Assembly: GCA_010015655.1 (NCBI GenBank)
Contig: ML976681.1
Location: 629,922 to 642,263, forward strand
Source of the DNA: Bimuria novae-zelandiae CBS 107.79
Taxonomy: Eukaryota; Ascomycota; Dothideomycetes; Pleosporales; Didymosphaeriaceae
Direction: 5' to 3'
Length of the DNA: 12,342 nucleotides
Below are positions 1 through 6,210 of the stretch, piece by piece (position 1 is the stretch's first letter; each line of letters begins with the position of its first letter). A model generated the notes under the pieces. The model was given only the letters and a program-made list of their open reading frames with translations, ran no database searches and had not been told where the DNA came from. Position numbers and translations under genes: made by a program.

Positions 1-140
1 AAAGTCTTTAACACCACAACGTGTTTTTCGATAATTTCACATTCGGATCGGTAAGTGGACATGCTCTTCGTGATCTTTGGCATTTTATTTGATGTAAATA
101 GGGCGTGTTTTGATGTGGTGGTGGGTATCAAAGTGCAGCT

Positions 141-170
141 GGCCCATTGAGCATGTGTGGCCCATTGAGC
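141..170. repeat. 12-bp direct repeat, two copies
   Basis: GGCCCATTGAGC occurs at 141-152 and again at 159-170, separated by ATGTGT (18-bp period). The copies are identical. No function can be assigned. Confidence 0.85.
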
Positions 171-176
171 TTGTAG

Positions 177-200
177 GGCCGTGCTCCGCACGGCCTTTTT
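177..200 (+). other. Perfect GC-rich hairpin followed by a T run
   Basis: GGCCGTGC (177-184) and GCACGGCC (188-195) form an 8-bp perfect stem with a TCC loop, followed by TTTTT at 196-200. In a bacterium this would pass as an intrinsic terminator. In the fungal setting shown by the rest of the window that reading is not justified. It is recorded as a structural element of unknown role. Confidence 0.7.
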
Positions 201-235
201 CGGAGAAAAATCGATATCGACCGCTAGGGGCCGAG

Positions 236-278
236 TAAGCTTACGACGGATTGCGACTAAGCTTACGACGGATTGCGA
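236..278. repeat. 21-bp tandem direct repeat next to the copia edge
   Basis: A 21-bp unit beginning TAAGCTTACGACGGA is present at 236-256 and, identically, at 258-278, separated by one base. It lies just before the abrupt switch to RIPed DNA at about 296, so it is the last undamaged sequence on this side. It could be part of a lost LTR, a subterminal repeat or host DNA. Confidence 0.85.
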
Positions 279-540
279 AGAAGATCGCACGACTAAAGCT
301 TACTTACTTATAACTTATTAATTAGTACCTACGATTAAGATTACAATTAATTATACTATGTAAAGCTACTAAATTACTAATACTTTATATAATAACAACT
401 AAGTTAGATCTTAAAGTCACCTGAGTAACTATCGTCCTTAATTAAGCTAATAATTAGTATAAATAGTTATTTATTTAAAAGGATACTGCCTAGAAGAATA
501 GTCTTTAGTAGTACGTAGACCCTACTATAATAGCAGTGGA

Positions 541-1740
541 CTTGCTACCGTTAATAGCACTAACTAAACTATAACTTATAAATTATAATAAAGAAGCTAT
601 ATTAATAGCTTACCTTATTATTACTTAGTAGAAGCTATACTAGTAGAAATATAAGTAATAAGAGCGTAAGGACCTTAAGTTTAAGCGTTAAAAAAAGCTC
701 TAGTAAAATTTAACTTAAAAATTAGTAAAATAATTACTATAAGACACCTTTACCTAATTAAGAATAAGAATACTTTATATAAATAATTAATAACGCTTAA
801 GAAATACCTTGTACTATCTAATGCTACACGTTAATAAGATTTAATCGCACGATATAAAGTCCTTTAGACGCCACCCCGTGGTAAGAAGGTTAAAGAGTGG
901 CTATAATCTTAGGTAGAGGTTACCAACATATGTATTGCTGCAGGTATACCTTAGATATCTAGATCTAAGGCGCAAAAAGACTTTCTTATTACTTATAAAA
1001 TAATTAATTTTAAGTATAGTATATTAGACCTGTAAGCCTTAATTAACCTAAAGGATACTAGCACTACTAATTTATTAATAAAAAATTATATTAGTAAATT
1101 TATAACCTACCTTAAGTATATTTAACTAATATTAATAGGACTTAGCTCTATAGCTATAGAACTAGATACTACTAATCCTTAGTAGTAGTAAAAGAAGAAG
1201 GATAGTAATAAAGATAAGTCTTAATATTTATATAGCCTAAAACACTATTAGACTAAATACTAGCTAATTAACTCCGAGCATCTAAGATAACTAAAGAGCT
1301 ATATTAATATAGTTAGCTAAAAGAAGCTAAATACCACCTTTACTACTAATTATAGCCTAAGAGAAAAGATTAACAAGGCACTTAATAAGTAGCGTATAAA
1401 GTAGTAAGATAGGAATATTACTATAGATAATAATAATTTACCTACTAAACCAACTACAAACACGGTACTATTTATGTCTTAGGACAAGAACGAAGAGCTC
1501 CACGCTCTGTGTGAGAAGGAAGAGCTTTACGCTCTATACGAGAACTAAAAGCTTCGCGCTCTACACGAGAACTAAAAGCTTTGCGCTCTATATAAGGATG
1601 CTAATAAGGATTTAGCTTAGTTAAACATAGATAATGACATAAAGCCAGAGGACAGGCTATATATAGCTATTAGTATAGAAGAAAATATTAATAAACTTAG
1701 TAATTAATAAATACTTAATCCTAGCTCTAACACCCACGCT
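541..1740 (+). pseudogene. Copia Gag remnant with zinc-knuckle-like motif
   Basis: Frame 1 can be followed without a frameshift from about 541, with in-frame stops explained by RIP. The start is uncertain because no ATG survives in a sensible place. Around 860-960 it reads PPRGKKV, then a stretch ending NICIAAG, in the style of fungal copia Gag. At 1225-1260 the pattern Tyr-x-Tyr-Ser-x2-His-x4-Tyr sits where this family has a Cys-x-Cys-Gly-x2-His-x4-Cys knuckle; each Cys-to-Tyr and Gly-to-Ser change is a G-to-A transition. Downstream comes an acidic region with four 9-residue repeats (see 1492-1599). Gag would coat the RNA genome in the virus-like particle. Only the translation pattern supports the call. 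Confidence 0.75.
1492..1599 (+). repeat. Four-copy 27-bp coding minisatellite in gag
   Basis: Four consecutive 27-bp units lie at 1492-1518, 1519-1545, 1546-1572 and 1573-1599. Each encodes nine residues of the pattern (E/stop)-(E/K)-L-x-A-L-x-(E/K)-x; for example unit 1 reads EELHALCEK and unit 2 EELYALYEN. Units 3 and 4 begin with TAA, most simply a former CAA (Gln). The Leu and charge spacing suggests a short amphipathic or coiled-coil segment. This block is less RIP-damaged than its surroundings. Confidence 0.85.
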
Positions 1741-2551
1741 ATTAATAGCAAAAACTAGGTAAAATAGATAAGAGAGTATAACGTTAATAATACTAATTTT
1801 ATAGGTGCTAGTATAGGCCACGTTTAGATTACTACCTAAAGAAGTATAAAACTTAGAGTAAAGATGCTAAAAGGAGTTAAAATACTAAAACTTACTTATA
1901 TTACTTATGTTTAAAGATTTATTACTAATTTTATTAGCCTAGCACGTTGCCGCAAGATTAATATATATTTTAATTTAGGCTAAGACCTACTATATAAAAG
2001 TAATCCAAAGACGATACTTATATATTTAAAATATCATAGAGGTTACTAGCTAGTAGATGCTAATGCATCCTGCCGTCTAAAGCCTACGCCGTTATTATCT
2101 TTTAGAACCACCTATAGACCGTCGAAGGCTCCGCGCCTAGACCAGATTGTTAACGCAAAGACAGCTTATTAGATATAGGGACACCTAGGGAAGAAGACTG
2201 TAGAACACCTAATGGCGAATATTAACAGAATTATTATTAAAGGCAATACTAACGACTTCTATATAGTTTATATATAGTTAAAATTAATAAAATAGATATT
2301 TTAGAGATAATACGAGGATTAACTAAAGAAGCCCTTCTATTAAATAATAATTAATATAATTTAACTATTACTATAAGGGATAGCCTGCTTAAATAATAAT
2401 TAATAAGCTAGTTAATTAGTTAACTAATACTTAAAGTGGCATAAAGTCTCTACTTTTCTAAATTAATTAAAGCCTTTTTTAAAAAAAAAATTATTTAGAA
2501 TATACATAAGATATAGCGCGTCTTTACTTAAGACGTACCTACCATTAAGAC
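1741..2551 (+). pseudogene. Copia protease-like region and N-terminal integrase remnant
   Basis: The frame of gag continues. From 1741 the reading INSKN followed by a region ending GHV fits, weakly, the Asp-Ser-Gly aspartic protease region of copia polyproteins. The stretch FISLARCRK (about 1930-1960) matches the usual protease-to-integrase linker. From about 2161 the HHCC zinc-binding domain of integrase follows: GHLGKKTVEHL is intact, while the downstream Cys pair has become Tyr (FYIVYI). The first catalytic Asp region (about 2350-2380) reads INII, so the Asp is probably now Asn. A T6-A10 homopolymer at 2475-2490 marks a shift to frame 3. The segment stops at the insertion of solo LTR 1, whose target duplication starts at 2547. 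Confidence 0.75.
2547..2551. repeat. Target site duplication of solo LTR 1, left copy
   Basis: AAGAC here is repeated exactly at 2805-2809, directly after the LTR end. Five-bp duplications are typical of LTR retrotransposon integration. Confidence 0.93.
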
Positions 2552-2804
2552 TGTCGGTTCACAGGTAGCAAGGAATAAACAAGTAACTCTCTGTCTTTGG
2601 TATCTAGTGTCTGTCTTATCTTGTGTGTGTGCTATAATAGTTCTATATACCTTCCTTCCAGTTCTTGTGGATGTGATAGAGTACCAGGTGGTGTGGAGGC
2701 GAAGGGGTTTCGGTACAGTATCAGGTTAACTAGAAGTGAGGGGGTACAGGGGTATGATAGGGTTACACAGTTCCCTTAGTGCGGAAGGCGAGGATGTGCA
2801 GACA
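2552..2804. mobile_element. Solo LTR 1 (253 bp) nested in copia integrase
   Basis: The segment starts TGTCGG and ends GCAGACA, so it has the TG...CA ends of an LTR, with TGTC/GACA inverted termini, and is flanked by perfect AAGAC duplications. Removing the LTR and one AAGAC rejoins the integrase frame exactly (ACC ATT AAG AC|T AAT). It is GC-normal with intact CpA sites, in contrast to the saturated host element. Orientation is not certain. On the - strand a TATA-like GGTATATAG lies near the middle (about 2644-2652), which slightly favours that strand. A 60-codon frame inside it (2597-2779, +) resembles no protein. It is unrelated to the host copia LTR candidate at 5422 and to solo LTR 2. Confidence 0.92.
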
Positions 2805-2809
2805 AAGAC
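2805..2809. repeat. Target site duplication of solo LTR 1, right copy
   Basis: AAGAC, identical to 2547-2551. Copia coding resumes at once in frame 3. Confidence 0.93.
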
Positions 2810-3960
2810 TAATAATAACTAAGGATTTAGCATATTATTAAACATACTTAAAGACTTTTGCAAGAACCTTAGTATTTAATATAAGCTATAAGTAGAATAT
2901 ACTAAGGAGTAGAATAGATAGTAGAATAAGCAGAATTGCTCCTTATTATCTAAGCAAGAGCTATAAGGATTTAGGCAGGACTACTAAAGTCTCTAACTTA
3001 TAAGCTAATTTAAATAGTAGTATATGTGCTAAATTAGATCCGTACAGAAGCATTATAATAAAAGACACTATATAAGATTATCTAAAGGGTGTAGCTAAAG
3101 GTTTAATATATATAATTAATAGGCTGTTAAGCCTATATACTTAATTACTTACTAAAGCGTGCGGACAAGCTTAAATTAAGAGCTTTAATAGGCTACCTTA
3201 TTAGCTATAACTCTACTAACATTTTTAGGATCTAGCTACCTACGAAAGACTAGGTTATACGCACTTAAGACGTTGTTTTTAAGCCTATAAAGTTTAATAA
3301 AGGACTATAAGACTACACTTAAGAATTAGTAATTAAGGAGGTTATTAAGCTTCTTATATTTCTAGAAGAGTTTAAATCTAATAATATAATAATTAAAGGT
3401 CTTTTAATAACTTAATAATATTAATAATAAACCTAAGATGCGCTTCCGCCCTCTAAGTTATAAGTAAGGGGTAAGGATACTAAGGAGATTAAGCTAAGTT
3501 AACTAGAATAATTTAGCAAAGGCTTATTAACTCTAGAATAGTTAATATTAGATCTATTAGATTTAAAAGAGCTCTTAGCTACCTATCTTATAAGCTATAT
3601 ACTAAATTAATATTAAAATAATACTCTTAGACGTTAAAATCTTAATCTTAGCACGAAGAATATTATTAAAGACCTATAACGCACACGACGAAACGCTAAT
3701 CTCTAAGAACTAAAGAGATAGTACCCTTACGCTATTTTATATAAAGGATTAGTAAGTAACTATCTTAAGACCTTTTTAACTACTTTAAAGTCTAAGCTAA
3801 TAATAAATATATATTATAATTAGGTTTTAAGAGCTCCGCGATTATATTAAGAGCTAGATAACTACTAATTTAAAAAGTAGTTTTAAGAGGTTACATAGAA
3901 AGAGTATCGCGAAATCTAGAGTAAAGGCTACTTTACTAAAATAATATAAATAGTAGAGAC
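2805..3960 (+). pseudogene. Copia integrase C-terminal remnant and linker to RT
   Basis: Just after the LTR the frame reads TNNN then a stop and GF, where the family has the second catalytic Asp of integrase in a T-D-N-E-Q-G context; the Asp is now Asn. A frameshift at about 2930-2945 moves coding to frame 2, which then stays readable for over 1 kb apart from RIP stops. The integrase C-terminal signature is clear at 3191-3300: GYLISYNSTNIFRI, a stop, then LPTKD and DVVF, which is the G-Y-x-x-x-x-S-x-x-x-x-R-(I/V) and R-D-V-x-F pattern of copia. The rest, to about 3960, is a less conserved linker. Confidence 0.8.
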
Positions 3961-4780
3961 TACTAATGCAGAGGTGCTATCCCTAATATAAGTATTTATA
4001 TATAAGTTTAATAAGGATAGCTACCTCTATTATTTTAAGGCACGACATATCGTCGGCGACAATCTATAATAGCTAATTAATTTAAATTAGAGCTACTTTA
4101 GTATAATGTACTAACCAATACTATACTTAATAAAAGGCTCTATACTTAGTCACTAGATAGTTTTAAGAAAGAGGGAGAGCTACTATAAGTGCTAAAAGCC
4201 TTATATAAACTAAAGGAGTTACTACTTCTATAGTATAAGGATCTAACAGAGATACTAAAGTCTCTAGGCTTAATGCCTATATTAGGATTTCTATGCATCT
4301 ATATTAATAGCTAGTTAATTATATTTGTCTACGTTAATAATATTATTATAGCTTTCCACCTATTAAATACGTATCTATACTAAGAGTTTAAAAAGAAGCT
4401 TAATAAGTAATATAGCCTAAAATACCTTTAAGAACTTAAGTAGTTCTTAGGTATACGCGTTGTTCGAGACACTAACGCACGTATAATTTATCTTATATAA
4501 AATACTTATATTAATAAGGTTACTACTAAGTATAATATTATTTCTACTAGCTGCCATATAGAGGTGCCTATGCTAGTAAACTACCTGGAATAATCTTTTA
4601 AGGAACTAAACAAAGCCTAAATAAAAACTTATTAAAAGCTTATAGGCTACCTTGCCTACCTAATATAGTATACTTAACCTAATCTAGCACGCGCTTACGT
4701 TATTTATACTTTATATTTAACTAATCCTAGTTAAGCATACGTTAAATCTATTTAAAGGGTATAGCATTATATTTTTAAAA
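3961..4780 (+). pseudogene. Copia reverse transcriptase remnant
   Basis: RT begins with the V-F-x-Y-K-F-N-K-D motif at about 4000-4020 (frame 2). Coding then jumps to frame 1 at about 4080-4100, and some expected residues between the first RT motifs and the FKKEGELL block seem to be missing, so a small deletion is likely. The active-site motif is YVNN at 4330-4341 instead of YVDD: both catalytic Asp codons have become AAT. The downstream FLGIRVVRD (about 4446-4470) is the standard copia motif after the active site, and a remnant of the T-R-P-D-L-A motif follows near 4675-4690. The enzyme would copy element RNA into DNA; this copy is dead. Confidence 0.88.
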
Positions 4781-5345
4781 TAAAGTATCGAGCTCTGTAA
4801 GCGTAAGCTATTAATAAAGTAAAAGTTTAAGAGTATCTTGTAACGCTGTAAGACTATTATAATCTAATCTTCTTTAGGGTATCTAATACTACTTTTACTA
4901 ATAATATTAAGACACGCTAAAGCTCTTAAGGATACGTCTTTTAGCTATTTAGTATAACTATTAATTAGAAATTAACATTATAATAAATAATTATAAAATT
5001 AACTACTAAAGTAGAGCTGCTTGCTATATTACTTACTAAATTAAAAATAAAGGAGTAGTACCGCCTATTTAAAAGACTATCTTTAAAGCTTAACTAAACA
5101 CCTATTATTTAGTATAATAACTAATAGACTATAGGCATAGTTATAAAAGAAATAGATTAGCTTAGTACTAAGCTTAAATATGTTCATATTTACTAGAACT
5201 AGATCTGTTAGGAGGTTAAGGAGAATTACCTCTATATCTAATAAAAATTTATAAACTAAATACTTACTAATAGTATAACAAAGATCCTTCCTTAATAGAA
5301 GTATATTAAATTTATATAGTAACTGCACCTTATAGATATTTGTTT
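4781..5345 (+). pseudogene. Copia RNase H remnant
   Basis: Frame 1 translation shows the copia RNase H series: a NNIKTR block with R-S-S-x-G-Y beyond it (about 4900-4940), T-T-x-x-E-L-L-A (about 5000-5025), TIGI, LSTKL and the V-x-I-x-Q motif (about 5130-5200), and the terminal DIC at about 5334-5342 where family members end in L-V-D-I. RIP stops and Asp-to-Asn changes run throughout. An 81-codon frame on the opposite strand (5083-5328) is a shadow of this domain. The natural stop cannot be placed. Confidence 0.88.
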
Positions 5346-5408
5346 AAAGGTTTACAAAATAAAGAAGGATACTTAAGAGATTTATCCTTATGTTATAAAT
5401 TAACTACA

Positions 5409-5419
5409 GGATAAGGGGG
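5409..5419 (+). other. Polypurine tract of the copia element
   Basis: GGATAAGGGGG is nearly all purine and is followed directly by TGTG, the expected geometry for plus-strand priming next to a 3' LTR. RIP damage stops almost exactly here. Confidence 0.6.
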
Positions 5420-5421
5420 TG

Positions 5422-5573
5422 TGTAATGGTACTGCAATACTAGGGATCGGCGCCGATGGGCTCGAGAGGCTGAGGACGTGGTGGCTTAAGCAGGTCTTTC
5501 GTTCGGTCAGCGGAAGGGGCAACGGCGGGTTTCGCAGCTCGAGGCGACATGAATGGCATGTCTCTATGTTACA
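5422..5573 (+). repeat. Candidate copia 3' LTR
   Basis: Directly after the purine tract a GC-rich, un-RIPed segment starts TGTAATGG and could end at GTTACA (5568-5573), giving TGTAA/TTACA inverted ends and a 152-bp LTR. Against the call, no second copy is found upstream of gag, the base composition is wholly unlike the element body, and no TATA box is obvious. The LTR could start two bases earlier or end elsewhere. Confidence 0.35.
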
Positions 5574-5613
5574 AAGTACGTATCGCTAGGCGTTAGACAG
5601 CATCTCGAGATTA
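5574..5613. other. Un-RIPed target DNA next to the piggyBac-like element
   Basis: Forty bases of normal composition between the candidate LTR end and the left inverted repeat. The DNA probably continues on the far side of the piggyBac-like element at 8315. No feature is seen. Confidence 0.4.
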
Positions 5614-5652
5614 TCCCCCGCACCGTTAACATCGCCCTCACACGGGCCACCT
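5614..5652 (+). repeat. Left terminal inverted repeat
   Basis: It starts TCCCCCGCACCG and pairs with the reverse complement of 8276-8314 at 35 of 39 positions; all four differences are transitions. Looser similarity continues inward to a shared CCAAT (5660-5664 here, complement at 8262-8266). This end keeps its CpA sites, so it is un-RIPed. Confidence 0.88.
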
Positions 5653-5754
5653 CCTGTTGGCCAATCAGAGGATCTCTCCGACTTGGCAGAACACCGAGAT
5701 TAATGTAGTTTGTATACAAATTTATATAAAGACTTTATTTCTAAGGGTTTTAAG

Positions 5755-5759
5755 CTAAT
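5755..5759. repeat. Target site duplication of solo LTR 2, left copy
   Basis: CTAAT, repeated exactly at 6161-6165. Confidence 0.9.
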
Positions 5760-6160
5760 TGTTAAGCCCTTCGGGGTAGCTCGTCCTAAAGGAGTAAGGG
5801 TTAGTTCTTAGGCAAGAATATTAGTAATATAAGTAAGGGGTATTAATAGCTTACGCGTATTAATAGGGCGTTAGTAGTAAAGGTATATGTAGCATAATTA
5901 AATTAATAAAAGCTTGAGTCGAATCTAAAGGATAGATTAGTAAACAGGTTAAACACGATAATAGAGGCCCATTATCGCGTTCCTATATACAGGTCTTAGG
6001 CTGCTCGCTGGCGAGCGCTCTCTGCAGAGCGCTCTCTGGAGAGCAGTCACGTGACTTAGCGCCATGCGGCGTAGTCACAAATGACCAGTCATTCCTAGCG
6101 AATAACGTAAGGGTTAAGTACAAAACCGGCACAGCTTTCCTTAGATCTCAGATCCTAACA
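5760..6160. mobile_element. Solo LTR 2 (401 bp) nested in the piggyBac-like element
   Basis: It begins TGTTAAGCCC and ends GATCCTAACA, so the ends are TGTTA/TAACA inverted, with perfect 5-bp CTAAT duplications on both sides. Read on the - strand it starts TGTTAGGATC, which resembles fungal copia-type LTR starts, and a TATA-like CTGTATATAGG lies about 170 bp in. I therefore favour the - strand but cannot prove it. The low-coordinate half is moderately RIPed, while the other half (about 5960-6160) is undamaged and rich in palindromes. It lies between the left inverted repeat and the transposase stop codon, so it does not interrupt coding. Confidence 0.9.
6003..6055. repeat. Cluster of four palindromes in solo LTR 2
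   Basis: Four inverted repeats sit side by side: GCTCGC-TG-GCGAGC (6003-6016), AGCGCTCT-CTGC-AGAGCGCT (6014-6033), GCTCTC-TG-GAGAGC (6031-6044) and the palindrome GTCACGTGAC (6046-6055). A 14-bp direct repeat (6013-6026 and 6027-6040, one mismatch) underlies the middle two. The last holds CACGTG, the core site of many fungal bHLH factors. On the - strand the cluster lies upstream of the TATA-like box, so it could be the LTR enhancer; this is inference. Confidence 0.8.
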
Positions 6161-6165
6161 CTAAT
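6161..6165. repeat. Target site duplication of solo LTR 2, right copy
   Basis: CTAAT, identical to 5755-5759. Confidence 0.9.
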
Positions 6166-6210
6166 CTACTTAATACTTAAGCTTACTTTAGTATTAATTA
6201 TTTTTACTAT

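Larger units (their letters stand above)
1..295. other. Un-RIPed flanking DNA, no gene seen
   Basis: This stretch has balanced base composition and normal CpA content, unlike the TpA-saturated DNA that starts at about 296. I see no long open frame and no transposon protein in any frame. It holds two short direct repeats and a perfect hairpin, listed separately. It does not resemble the GC-rich sequence after the copia purine tract at 5422, so it does not look like the matching 5' LTR of that element. It may be host intergenic DNA or the edge of another repeat. Confidence 0.6.
296..5421 (+). mobile_element. RIP-inactivated Ty1/copia retrotransposon (internal region)
   Basis: Conceptual translation on the + strand gives, in order, a Gag with a zinc-knuckle-like motif, a protease-like region, an HHCC integrase, a reverse transcriptase and an RNase H. 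Integrase before RT is the copia order. The frame is full of TAA and TAG at family Gln and Trp positions. Region 296-540 is a TpA-rich leader with no recognisable coding. Downstream of RNase H the DNA ends in a purine tract (GGATAAGGGGG, 5409-5419) directly followed by TGTG, as expected at a 3' LTR boundary. No matching 5' LTR is visible. Frame changes at about 2470-2500, 2930-2945 and 4075-4100 add to the RIP damage. A solo LTR interrupts the integrase at 2552-2804. The element cannot encode functional protein. Confidence 0.9.

Noticed and set aside
177..200. Intrinsic (bacterial) terminator
   Set aside because: Shape fits, but all other evidence points to a fungal genome, where this mechanism is not used for mRNA genes.
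2597..2779. 60-codon + strand frame
   Set aside because: It lies entirely inside solo LTR 1 and resembles no protein; LTR sequence of normal composition yields such frames by chance.
5083..5328. 81-codon - strand frame rich in Leu and Ile
   Set aside because: It is antisense to the copia RNase H, whose motifs are clear on the + strand; its hydrophobic look comes from TpA-rich composition.
5083..5345. Alternative genetic code, with TAA and TAG read as Gln
   Set aside because: Stops fall mostly at Gln and Trp positions, but Cys, Gly and Asp codons are changed in the same C-to-T/G-to-A way, and non-coding DNA shows the same bias, so RIP explains them.
296..5421. CRISPR array or AT-rich replication origin suggested by repeated TA-rich words
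   Set aside because: No regular repeat and spacer spacing; the TA-rich words come from RIP across coding sequence.
5739..5768. Imperfect AAGGG...CCCTT hairpin
   Set aside because: It spans the junction of solo LTR 2 with its target duplication, so it is a product of the insertion site and not a native structure.
6105..6118. GGGTTAA read as a piggyBac end with TTAA target
   Set aside because: It lies inside solo LTR 2, points the wrong way for the transposase, and no partner end is found; the 5614/8314 repeats fit better.
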